A stretch of 64,000 nucleotides of DNA from Chitinophaga sp. Ak27 (GTDB lineage Bacteria > Bacteroidota > Bacteroidia > Chitinophagales > Chitinophagaceae), in NCBI RefSeq assembly GCF_012726295.1, contig NZ_JABAOB010000010.1, positions 248,001-312,000 of the forward strand, given 5' to 3'. This document shows, piece after piece, positions 36,731 to 44,885 of the stretch. A model generated the notes under the pieces. It made no database searches. It was not told the DNA's origin and saw only the letters and a program-made list of their open reading frames with translations. How positions within the stretch are numbered: the first letter of the stretch is position 1; the number at the start of each line of letters is the position of its first letter. The translations under genes and the position numbers were made by a program.

Positions 36731-37999
36731 ATGTCTTTACGTTATACCAGTTTTTTACTGCTGCTATTTCCATTTCTTACTGCCGGCGCACAGGACTTCC
36801 GTCAGTCCAATACCGACGAATCAAAAGTACCGCCCTACACCTTGCCAGATGTGCTGAAAATGCCCGATGGCAAAGAAGTACATACCGCCGCACAATGGCA
36901 GCACACACAACGCCCCTACGTTTTCCATCTTTTCGAAGAAAACGTTTATGGTAAATTTCCCCGGGTAGCCGTTAATATGCGTTCAAAGGTAGTATCCACC
37001 GATGAGCATGCCCTAAATGGCACGGCTATCCGTAAATTGGTGGATATCTATTTTAATAATGATACTTCGGCCGTTATTCACCTGTTGATGTACCTGCCCC
37101 GTACACATCGCCCGGCTCCGGTATTCCTGGGCATGAACTTCTTTGGTAACCAATGCGTTTCCAATGATCCTGCGATACCAATTACAGAGAAATATGCGAT
37201 CAACGGTCCAGGCGTAGTCGATAATCATGTTACCGCAGCCTCCCGCGGTAGCCAGGCAGAGCGATGGCAGGTAGACACCCTGCTGGCGCATGGTTTTGGC
37301 CTGGTCACCTTCTTCTATGGCGATGTGGAAGAAGATTACGCCGAAGGATGGAAACAGGGATTCCGTACCAAACTGCGCTCTGCATTGAAAACCGCGCCAG
37401 AAGAATGGAGCGCCATCGGCGCCTGGGCCTGGTCATTATGCAGGGTGATGGACTACCTCCAAACAGATCCCCGGGTAAATGCCAAACAAGTATGCCTAAA
37501 CGGACATTCCCGTCTCGGCAAAACCGCCCTATGGGCCGGAGCTGCCGATCCCCGGTTTGGCATCGTGATCTCCAACGAATCGGGCGAAGGCGGAGCTGCA
37601 CTGGCCCGGCGCTGGTACGGCGAAACCATGCCGATTATTAACGACCACTTCCCCCACTGGTTTAACAGCCAATACAAACAATACAGTACCCACATCAACA
37701 ACATGCCGGTAGATCAGCATATGCTGCTGGCATTGATAGCCCCCAGACCTTTATACGTGGCCAGCGCGGAAGGCGACCAATGGTCCGATCCCAAAGGCGA
37801 GTTCTTAAGTGCCTGGCATGCCGGCGAAGTGTATAAATTGTTCGGAGAAAAGGCGATCGGCAGCGATCAGTATCCCGCAGTGCATCAACCGGTGGGAGAC
37901 TGGGTAAGGTATCATGTCCGGGCAGGAAAACACGACGTGACGATATATGACTGGCAGCAATATATTGCCTTTGCAGAGCGGTTCTTCCGTAAAGGCTGA
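36731..37999 (+). CDS. Carbohydrate esterase family 15-like (glucuronoyl esterase)
   Basis: ATG 36731 begins a signal peptide ('LLLLFPFLTAGAQ'); the 33 upstream codons from a non-ATG start are hydrophilic and rejected. The 422-residue alpha/beta hydrolase shows the CE15 nucleophile motif 'GHSRLGKTA', where family members usually read G-C-S-R-x-G-K. It also has an acidic residue in 'SNESGEGGAAL', 'RPLYVASAEGDQWSDPKGEF', and a catalytic His in 'VRAGKHDVTIYDW'. CE15 enzymes cut ester bonds between glucuronic acid of xylan or pectin-like chains and alcohols such as lignin. It lies after susD and is likely co-regulated with the FecR/sigma system. Confidence 0.85.
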   Translation: MSLRYTSFLLLLFPFLTAGAQDFRQSNTDESKVPPYTLPDVLKMPDGKEVHTAAQWQHTQRPYVFHLFEENVYGKFPRVAVNMRSKVVSTDEHALNGTAIRKLVDIYFNNDTSAVIHLLMYLPRTHRPAPVFLGMNFFGNQCVSNDPAIPITEKYAINGPGVVDNHVTAASRGSQAERWQVDTLLAHGFGLVTFFYGDVEEDYAEGWKQGFRTKLRSALKTAPEEWSAIGAWAWSLCRVMDYLQTDPRVNAKQVCLNGHSRLGKTALWAGAADPRFGIVISNESGEGGAALARRWYGETMPIINDHFPHWFNSQYKQYSTHINNMPVDQHMLLALIAPRPLYVASAEGDQWSDPKGEFLSAWHAGEVYKLFGEKAIGSDQYPAVHQPVGDWVRYHVRAGKHDVTIYDWQQYIAFAERFFRKG

Positions 38000-38013
38000 C
38001 CAATCATACCAAA

Positions 38014-38046
38014 AAAAGGTGGACGGATAACATCCGTCCACCTTTT
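38014..38046. terminator. Bidirectional terminator between CE15 and DUF1080 genes
   Basis: AAAAGGTGGACGGAT (38014-38028) and ATCCGTCCACCTTTT (38032-38046) form a perfect 15-bp stem with a 3-nt loop. It carries A-run and T-run flanks for both strands and lies between convergent genes. Confidence 0.9.
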
Positions 38047-38068
38047 CTCTATACTAATAATCCTATTA

Positions 38069-38839
38069 TTATAATTCTCTTACCCAGATATTACGGAAGC
38101 TCAGCGGCTCGCTCTTATCGCCGTGGGCCTGCAGCTTAATCGGGCAGGCGCCATGTGCCTGACGGTAAGCCGGAGCGCCAATGTATTGGGTAGGTCCTTT
38201 TACTTCTACATTGTTCTGTACCAGTACGCCGTTAAATAAAACGGTAACCCGGGCAGGACTCGTCAGTGAACCATCTGCGGCAAAAACAGGAGCGGTCCAG
38301 ATCACATCATACACATTCCACTCTCCCGGCGCCAGGGTAGGATTGGCCAGGGGAACAAACTGTTTGTAGATACTACCGGCCTGACCATTCGTATAAGTTT
38401 TATTCTTATAAGAGTCGAGCACCTGTAATTCATACCCAGCATCGCCTTTACCCAGGGAAGCCAGGAATACGCCGCTGTTGCCGCGCGCCTGCCCGGAGCC
38501 GGTAATGTCAGAAGGTACTCTCCACTCAATATGTAACTGGTAGTTGGTAAAGGTCTTCTTCGTTTCGATATTACCTACATGTTTATTCACAGTCAGGATA
38601 CCGGAACCTACCGTCCATTCAGCCGCTTTGCTGCGGTCGTCGGCCATTACCCACTGCTCCAGGTTTTTGCCGTCAAATAAAATTACTGCATCGGAGGGCG
38701 CTGCGCCGCATTTACCGGGTTTTACTTCTGGTGGAACGGGCGTATATACTTCTGTATCTTCCGGCTTCGCTTTTTCCTGAGCCTGAGCCGCGCAAAAACC
38801 ACCTGCCAGCAGCATTGTAAATAAGAATTTCCTTTTCAT
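38069..38839 (-). CDS. DUF1080 protein (3-keto-disaccharide hydrolase-like, concanavalin-A-like fold)
   Basis: A signal peptide ('MKRKFLFTMLLAGGFCAAQAQ'; start ATG 38839 rather than the Met two codons earlier) precedes ~235 residues of the DUF1080/3-keto-disaccharide hydrolase beta-jelly roll. Its blocks are 'VILFDGKNLEQWVM', 'WTVGSGILTVN', 'FTNYQLHIEWRVP', 'RGNSGVFLASLG', 'YELQVLDSY', 'EWNVYDVIWTAP', 'VLFNGVLVQNN' and 'PIKLQAHGDKSEPLSFRNIWVREL' at the end (the last spanning two short motifs). Members act on or bind glycans in the periplasm; some hydrolyse 3-keto-glycosides. No partner oxidoreductase (GFO/IDH) is next to it. Confidence 0.9.
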   Translation of the reverse strand: MKRKFLFTMLLAGGFCAAQAQEKAKPEDTEVYTPVPPEVKPGKCGAAPSDAVILFDGKNLEQWVMADDRSKAAEWTVGSGILTVNKHVGNIETKKTFTNYQLHIEWRVPSDITGSGQARGNSGVFLASLGKGDAGYELQVLDSYKNKTYTNGQAGSIYKQFVPLANPTLAPGEWNVYDVIWTAPVFAADGSLTSPARVTVLFNGVLVQNNVEVKGPTQYIGAPAYRQAHGACPIKLQAHGDKSEPLSFRNIWVREL

Positions 38840-39014
38840 AATCAATTTTTAACTGGAATGAATAGCTGGGTCAAAATAATAACCAGTGTCACAATAATAT
38901 ATAAAATAGTATACTGACGCAAGCACTTTTATACCAACGGCCATCGATTTGGTAACATACAGTTAACACAAAAAAACATTCTTTGCGGATTGTTGATGCT
39001 TATTTACCGTTAAA
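38840..39014. promoter_or_regulatory. Divergent spacer between DUF1080 and TPR-HTH regulator genes
   Basis: These 175 bp separate two divergent starts and must hold both promoters. CATTCTTTG (near 38978-38986) partly resembles the -7 TAnnTTTG box for the rightward gene, but the match is incomplete. Confidence 0.35.
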
Positions 39015-40592
39015 ATGAAAAGGCTTCTTCCTTTCCTGACACTGTACTTGCTTTTGCTTCCACTATTTACCCATGCCACCGGCGAACCTGTTGAGGGACC
39101 TATCACGCTGACCGCCAAACCAGGCCGGCAATCACCCGACTCAGCCTTTCTTGCGCTGCGGAAGATGCAGGAAACAGCTATGGCCAACGGCGATGAACTC
39201 ACCGCAGGCAAGTGCCTGCAACAAATGGGGAAAATCTGCTTCACCCTCGGCCACTACGCTAAATCGCTCGAATATTACCAGCAAGCTGCCACCATCTTTG
39301 GTGCACAGCAACACAAAAGCCAGGAAGCCGCCGTACTAAACGATATGGGCGAACTGTATTACCGGAATATCAATAAAAAAGCGGCCAAAACCCACTACGA
39401 CAAAGCCCTGCAGTTATATCGCCAAATCAACGATAAATCCGGCATGGCAGCTACCTATGGCTATATTGGCCACTACTATGAAAAACAATCGCAATACGAC
39501 AGCGCCTGGTACTTTCAGCAACTGGCGCTAACCCAATACCAGAACGCCAAAGATACCCTCGGCATGGCAGGCATATACGAAAATCTGGGTACCATACATG
39601 AAGATCTCACTAAATACGATGCGGCGCTTGCCTGCTTTCGCACTGCCCTCCAGCTATATGATCTGCACCACGAACATTTGGCCGGTATAGAAGTGATTAA
39701 CAATATTGGCGATATATTAAGAAAAACGGGCGCCTATAAACAGAGCATGCCCTACTCAAAAGAAGCGTTGGCCATTGCCCGGCATACCAACAACAAATAC
39801 CAGGAAGCCGCCGCCTGTAAAGACATCGCCAAAACGTTTAACCTGATGGGTCAGCACGACAGCGCCTATTATTATATGGAGTGGAGCCGGAAATGCCTGC
39901 TGGAAATTTATTCTGCCGAAAACAACCAGCAGATGAACTTCCTCCAGATCATTTACGACACCAATAAAAAGAATGATGAAATTATGCAGCTGGAAAACAG
40001 TCACCATATCAACCGCATTATTTATATATCTGTAGGCGTAGTAGTAGTACTGCTCATTATGCTTTGCCTGCTTACCATATCACGCCAGAAGCTAAAGATC
40101 AGTCAGGCCCAGGCCGTATCAGAAAGAAATGCGGAGCTAAACCGCATCCAGAAAGACCAGCTCGAACTGAAAAGTAAACAACTGGCTACCCACACCCTCG
40201 ATGTCATTCAACGTAACCAGTTTCTCGATGAGTTACGTAATACCCTGTCAGGAATGGTACAGGAGGATAAACGAGATCAGAAAAAACAACTACAGCAACT
40301 GGTACTCAAAATCAACCAGAATGTGAACCACGAAAAGCAATGGAAAGACTTTACCGGCATCTTCGAACAGGTACACCAGGTATTTTTTGACAAACTCAAT
40401 GCACTATACAGCGACCTTACCAACAACGATATTAAATTACTCGCCCTCCATAAAATGAATATGGACTCAAAAGATATGGCTACCATTCTCGGTATTTCTC
40501 CCGATAGTTTGCGCGTGGCCAGGTATCGTCTCCGGAAAAAATTAAACATACCGGAAGGAGATACCCTCAGCACTTTTGTGCAAACACTCTGA
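39015..40592 (+). CDS. Membrane-anchored TPR protein with C-terminal HTH (hybrid regulator)
   Basis: The 525-residue protein has an export signal ('LPFLTLYLLLLPLFTHA'), then five to six TPR units in the periplasm (~45-300, e.g. 'GHYAKSLEYYQQAATIF', 'AVLNDMGELYYRN', 'TYGYIGHYYEKQSQYDSAWYF'). One membrane helix ('IIYISVGVVVVLLIMLCLLTI', ~335-355) and a coiled coil (~365-450) follow. The cytosolic LuxR-like HTH is at the C-terminus ('LTNNDIKLLALHKMNMDSKDMATILGIS', 'VARYRLRKKL'). Such TPR-TM-HTH proteins are common one-component membrane regulators in Bacteroidota. It lies 236 bp before the phytase operon in the same direction and might regulate it, but the Pho-box-like array there points to a second regulator. 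Confidence 0.8.
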   Translation: MKRLLPFLTLYLLLLPLFTHATGEPVEGPITLTAKPGRQSPDSAFLALRKMQETAMANGDELTAGKCLQQMGKICFTLGHYAKSLEYYQQAATIFGAQQHKSQEAAVLNDMGELYYRNINKKAAKTHYDKALQLYRQINDKSGMAATYGYIGHYYEKQSQYDSAWYFQQLALTQYQNAKDTLGMAGIYENLGTIHEDLTKYDAALACFRTALQLYDLHHEHLAGIEVINNIGDILRKTGAYKQSMPYSKEALAIARHTNNKYQEAAACKDIAKTFNLMGQHDSAYYYMEWSRKCLLEIYSAENNQQMNFLQIIYDTNKKNDEIMQLENSHHINRIIYISVGVVVVLLIMLCLLTISRQKLKISQAQAVSERNAELNRIQKDQLELKSKQLATHTLDVIQRNQFLDELRNTLSGMVQEDKRDQKKQLQQLVLKINQNVNHEKQWKDFTGIFEQVHQVFFDKLNALYSDLTNNDIKLLALHKMNMDSKDMATILGISPDSLRVARYRLRKKLNIPEGDTLSTFVQTL

Positions 40593-40687
40593 GGCTTAAC
40601 ATTCCGGTAATATTCACGTAACATATTAGTAATGGCGGTTCTTGTTACAAACAAACAATTAAATATCAATCACTTACCATCCATTTG

Positions 40688-40745
40688 TATACGCTGATTA
40701 CACTTTGTTTACGGGCCTGTTAACGCTGTTTACGTTTTGCTTACG
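40688..40745 (+). promoter_or_regulatory. Pho-box-like array of six hexamers upstream of the phytase operon
   Basis: Six related hexamers read TATACG (40688), TTACAC (40698), TTTACG (40708), TTAACG (40720), TTTACG (40729) and CTTACG (40740). Starts are 10, 10, 12, 9 and 11 bp apart, about one DNA turn each. Direct TTWACR-type hexamers with ~11-bp period are the known architecture of PhoP sites in Bacillus (TTWACA), and E. coli PhoB boxes have similar phasing. The array ends 8 bp before the -33 element of a candidate promoter, the position of an activator. The downstream genes (phytase, phosphatase) are what a phosphate-starvation regulator would control. Confidence 0.6.
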
Positions 40746-40753
40746 CTACTTTC

Positions 40754-40784
40754 TTGCATTTTTTTTCGTAGCCCGGCACATTTG
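40754..40784 (+). promoter_or_regulatory. Candidate Bacteroidota promoter of the phytase operon
   Basis: TTG (40754-40756) and CACATTTG (40777-40784; one change from TAnnTTTG) are separated by 20 bp, matching the -33/-7 spacing of Bacteroidota primary sigma promoters. Transcription would begin near 40790, about 40 bp before the receptor start codon at 40829. Confidence 0.5.
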
Positions 40785-40828
40785 CGATACCATTCGTCAC
40801 TAACTCGAATTGTACCAAATCATCAAAA

Positions 40829-43579
40829 ATGAAAACAATTTTACAAACGTTACTATGCCTGTTGCTGAGCATTATCACTGCCAACGCAGCCAGCATCAAA
40901 GGGCATGTATACGATCAGAAATCAGGAGAACCGCTGGTAGGCGTTACCGTTGTACTGGAGCAAACCACCCTCGCTACTGTAACCGGCCTTGACGGCTCTT
41001 TCGAGTTTAAGAAAGTAAATCCCGGCCAGTTTGTCCTTGTCATTTCACACCTTACCTACAAAACATTAAAACAATCAGTAACGGTAGCGGATAAAGATAA
41101 TCCACACATCACCGTGTACCTCAGTGAACGCAACAGTAAAAGCCTGAGCGAAGTGGTAATAGCCGCCAACAGCAAAGCTTCTTCCGAAAAAACCGCCCGC
41201 AAACTGGAACAGAAATCCATGCAGGTGATGAACGTGGTATCTGGCGCAGCAATAGAAGTATCACCCGACCTCACGGTGGCCAACGTGATCCAACGGGTAT
41301 CCGGCGTATCACTGGAACGCAGCAGTAACGGCGACGGGCAATATGCCATCCTCCGGGGTATGGACAAACGATATAACTACACCCTGATCAACGGTATAAA
41401 AATTCCCAGTCCTGATAATAAATACCGCTACGTACCACTGGACCTCTTCCCTTCCGAACTGCTGGACCGCCTCGAAGTATACAAATCACTGACGCCTAAT
41501 ATGGAAGGTGACGCAGTAGGCGGCGTTGTAAACATCGTAATGAAAGATGCCCCCGGCAGGTTTTCGGTAAATGCCAACGTGGCTACCGGTTATAGCCAGA
41601 TGGTATTAGACAAAGGCTTTACCAGTTTCGATGCCGGCAATATGCACAGCAAATCGCCTTATGAAGCACATGGCAAAAACTATAATGCCACCCCAGCCGA
41701 TTTTGCTACCGGCACCCTCCACTACAAAAACAAAAACTTTGCACCCAACCTAGTAGCCGGCTTATCTATCGGCCAGCGCTTCCTGGATAATAAACTGGGC
41801 GTTATCCTCGCGGGTAGCTACCAAAATACTTTCCGCGGCAGCACCAGCACTTTTTACCCTACCAGCCAGGTTGATACCCAGAAAGTATCCGTGATCACCA
41901 GCATGCAGCAACGCCAATACAGCGAACAGCAGCAACGAAGCGGCTTTCATGGAAAGGTAGATTATGTATTTAATGAGCATCACAAAATATCGCTGTACAA
42001 TGCCTATATGCACCTGCTCAACTTCCAGACCCGCGAAGGCATCAGTACTAATTTTTCTTCCGACTATAAGCCGGCCACCGGAGACGCACAGCTTACCTAC
42101 CAAAGCCGCTCCCGCAAAATCAACCAGCAGATCTATAACGCCACCCTGCATGGTGATCATAAATTCGGCAAACTAAAATTGCAGTGGTCGGCTGTTTTTT
42201 CGGCTGCTAAAAATGAAGTACCCGACAATACCACTATCAGCCTGAATGGTATCCGCCAGAACAACCGCGACACTATGACCACTGCCACAGAAAGCAACCG
42301 TCGCTGGGAACGAAATACCGACAACGATATCGCCGGTTACCTGGATCTGACTTACACCGCTAAAATTGCCGGCACCAAAGTAGATTTATCTGCAGGTGGA
42401 CTATATCGCGATAAACAAAGAAGCAGCTTCTTTAACAACTATGTGTTTTATCCATCTACCCCCAATGCCCTCTACAATAAAGACTTCTTCAGTTATACCG
42501 GTATTACCTGGGATGTACAAAATCCCAAAGGCGCCGTGGCAAACGCCCTGACCTACGATGCATCGGAAAAGACCAGCGCCGGGTACGGTATGTTCAAATT
42601 CAAAGCTGCTGACCTGGAGGTAACCGGTGGCGTACGCGTAGAACATACCAACCAGGGGTATAGCATGCTGTTCCCGCTGGGTGAAAAACGCCCGGCAGGT
42701 AACCAGGTATATACCGATGTGCTGCCCAGCCTGAACCTGAAGTATGAACTAGCCGAACACCAGAACATCCGTGGTGCTTACTTTCGCTCCCTGAACCGTC
42801 CCGGCTTCTTTGAAATTGTACCCGGCAGCGTAGTACAGGAAGATTATACCGAACGCGGTAACCCTGACCTGAAGCGCGCTATAGCCAATAATTTCGACCT
42901 GCGTTACGAATTATTCCCCAATCATTCCGACCAGCTGCTCATAGGCGTATTCTATAAACAGATAAAAGATCCTATCGAAAATACCATTGTTGCTGATAGC
43001 ACCCGTCCGCAAGACCAGTATTACACTGCCGGTAACTTTGGTACCGCCCGTAACTACGGACTGGAAGCAGACTATATTAAATTCTTCAGTAACATAGGTA
43101 TCAAAGCCAATTATACCTATACCCATTCCAGTATCACTACCAGCAAAAGCGCCAGGATCAGGGATGAAAAAGGTGACCTGAAAACAATTGCGGTAGATCA
43201 AACCAGGCCATTATATGGTCAGTCGGAGCACATCGCCAACCTCTCCCTGCTGTACAAAGACACGCAACATGGCTGGGATGCGCAACTGGCTGTAGGATAC
43301 ACTGGTCCCCGTATCGTTACCGTTTCCCAGTTCGTAGACAATGATCTCTGGCAGAAAGGATTTATACAGATGGATATTTCAGTAGAAAAGAGGTTCCGCA
43401 ACCACTTCAGCATCTTCGCGAAAGCCGGCAACCTGTTGAATACACCAGCCGAAATATTTATCAAAGGCGTTAACCCGGAAAATGCCGAATTACCCGGCCA
43501 GGGCAAAGCCAATGAAACACTGATCAGGAAAGAGTACTACAAACAAACTTACCTGTTAGGCGTACGCTACAAATTATAA
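40829..43579 (+). CDS. TonB-dependent receptor of the phytase operon
   Basis: The 916-residue receptor has a signal ('LLCLLLSIITANA'), a CarboxypepD_reg domain (~22-105, 'IKGHVYDQKSGEPLVGVTV'), and a plug (~125-250: 'VSPDLTVANVIQRVSGVSLER', 'YAILRGMDKRYNYTLINGIKIP', 'LLDRLEVYKSLTPNMEGDAVGG'). The barrel ends 'KQTYLLGVRYKL'. The 'NMEGDAVGGVVNIV' block is common in non-SusC TonB receptors. There is no SusD. As the first gene of an operon with phytase and acid phosphatase, it likely imports phytate, partly dephosphorylated inositol phosphates or a metal complex of them. Confidence 0.9.
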   Translation: MKTILQTLLCLLLSIITANAASIKGHVYDQKSGEPLVGVTVVLEQTTLATVTGLDGSFEFKKVNPGQFVLVISHLTYKTLKQSVTVADKDNPHITVYLSERNSKSLSEVVIAANSKASSEKTARKLEQKSMQVMNVVSGAAIEVSPDLTVANVIQRVSGVSLERSSNGDGQYAILRGMDKRYNYTLINGIKIPSPDNKYRYVPLDLFPSELLDRLEVYKSLTPNMEGDAVGGVVNIVMKDAPGRFSVNANVATGYSQMVLDKGFTSFDAGNMHSKSPYEAHGKNYNATPADFATGTLHYKNKNFAPNLVAGLSIGQRFLDNKLGVILAGSYQNTFRGSTSTFYPTSQVDTQKVSVITSMQQRQYSEQQQRSGFHGKVDYVFNEHHKISLYNAYMHLLNFQTREGISTNFSSDYKPATGDAQLTYQSRSRKINQQIYNATLHGDHKFGKLKLQWSAVFSAAKNEVPDNTTISLNGIRQNNRDTMTTATESNRRWERNTDNDIAGYLDLTYTAKIAGTKVDLSAGGLYRDKQRSSFFNNYVFYPSTPNALYNKDFFSYTGITWDVQNPKGAVANALTYDASEKTSAGYGMFKFKAADLEVTGGVRVEHTNQGYSMLFPLGEKRPAGNQVYTDVLPSLNLKYELAEHQNIRGAYFRSLNRPGFFEIVPGSVVQEDYTERGNPDLKRAIANNFDLRYELFPNHSDQLLIGVFYKQIKDPIENTIVADSTRPQDQYYTAGNFGTARNYGLEADYIKFFSNIGIKANYTYTHSSITTSKSARIRDEKGDLKTIAVDQTRPLYGQSEHIANLSLLYKDTQHGWDAQLAVGYTGPRIVTVSQFVDNDLWQKGFIQMDISVEKRFRNHFSIFAKAGNLLNTPAEIFIKGVNPENAELPGQGKANETLIRKEYYKQTYLLGVRYKL

Positions 43580-43602
43580 ACGCATTTAAAATATTCATCG
43601 TC

Positions 43603-44868
43603 ATGAACTACAAACAAATCATTGGCAGCGCATTACTGATCGCCGCACTTGGCGGCGCCTGCAAAAAAGCGAACAGCGATGTAGACCTCACCAAAGAAGT
43701 AGCCGGCGCCGGTACGGTGGCCGGGGAAGTATATGGCATCTGGGAAAAAGGCAGCACCAAACGCATCTCCGGCGATATCATTATCCCGGAAGGTAAATCG
43801 CTGGTAATTGAAGAAGGCGTACTGGTGATCATGGACACCCTCGCCAAGCCTGAAGTAATCGTAAAAGGGAATCTCTATTCCATGGGAACTAAAGAATTCC
43901 CTGTGAGATTCACTATCGAAGAAAACCTGCGCACAGACAGCCGTAAATTCGGTAAACAATGGGGCGGTATCCTGGCTGCCCAGAGCTGCAAGGAGCTCCT
44001 GCTCGACAATACCGTTGTAGAATATGGCGGCGCCACTACCACCGAGTCGTCTACTTCCGTGAAACAAGGATTGTATAAGGCGAAAAGCGGGGAAAACCTG
44101 CCTGCCCTCTGGTTCAGCAATGTAAACGGTAAACTGGTGGTCACCAACAGTACTTTCCGCCACTTCCAGGATGACTGTACGTATATCGAAGGTGGTAAGA
44201 TCATCTTCGCTAATAACAGATTTTACAGCACCGGTCTCGTAGGCGGAGAGGGTATCAATATTAAATCCGGCTGCCTGGCCGATGTAGGGTTCAACTTCTT
44301 TTATGCTACCAATACCAATGCCCTGAAACTGTCTAACTCCGGCAATCGCAGCCCGCAAGCACATGTGATCGCGTATAACAACACCATTCTCAATACCGGC
44401 TGGAGGAGGCCCACTGTAAAAGGCGGTTCGGTATGGCTGGAAGCCACCGTGTATGCAGAGTTATATAATAACTTGTTTGCCAACACACGTTTTGGTATAA
44501 AAAGAGATACCAAAGGCCCGGAAGATCAACGCTCCGCTTTCAGTAATAACCTTTACTATGGCTTTGATCAAACAACTGTTACACAGTTTCAGCCCAGCAA
44601 AGATGTAGTAGGCGGAAAAAATGACCTGATCAGCACTATCGTGGGCGACCATGATCCTAAATTCGTGAACTATCCGCTGAATACGGCCATAAACAACCCG
44701 GACCTGAACGAAAGCTGGGATTTCCATATACAACCAGGCTCCCCAGCTATTGGCGCCGGCACTACTGCCTTTACCCGTAATTTCCCCGACGGACTGGTTT
44801 TAAACGGTAAGCTGTATTTATCGCCCGCTCCTTCCTCTACTATCGGTGCACTTGGCACCAAAAACTAA
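43603..44868 (+). CDS. Right-handed beta-helix lipoprotein
   Basis: The 421-residue protein has a lipoprotein signal ('SALLIAALGGACKK', Cys ~20). The rest shows short repeating beta-strands typical of a parallel beta-helix ('LVIEEGVLVIMDTLAKPEVIVKGNLYSMGTK' region, then 'LLLDNTVVEYGGA', 'LVVTNSTFRHFQDD', 'IIFANNRFYSTG', 'AHVIAYNNTILNTG'). No pectate-lyase catalytic set could be recognised. It lies 23 bp after the receptor and 17 bp before phytase, so it probably is a surface partner of the receptor, taking the place SusD has in other loci. That role is inference. Confidence 0.75.
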   Translation: MNYKQIIGSALLIAALGGACKKANSDVDLTKEVAGAGTVAGEVYGIWEKGSTKRISGDIIIPEGKSLVIEEGVLVIMDTLAKPEVIVKGNLYSMGTKEFPVRFTIEENLRTDSRKFGKQWGGILAAQSCKELLLDNTVVEYGGATTTESSTSVKQGLYKAKSGENLPALWFSNVNGKLVVTNSTFRHFQDDCTYIEGGKIIFANNRFYSTGLVGGEGINIKSGCLADVGFNFFYATNTNALKLSNSGNRSPQAHVIAYNNTILNTGWRRPTVKGGSVWLEATVYAELYNNLFANTRFGIKRDTKGPEDQRSAFSNNLYYGFDQTTVTQFQPSKDVVGGKNDLISTIVGDHDPKFVNYPLNTAINNPDLNESWDFHIQPGSPAIGAGTTAFTRNFPDGLVLNGKLYLSPAPSSTIGALGTKN

Positions 44869-44885
44869 CGATTCACCTTTTCAAC

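Noticed and set aside
43633..44364. 243-codon frame on the minus strand
   Set aside because: Lies fully inside the beta-helix lipoprotein gene and mirrors its codons; no family signature.
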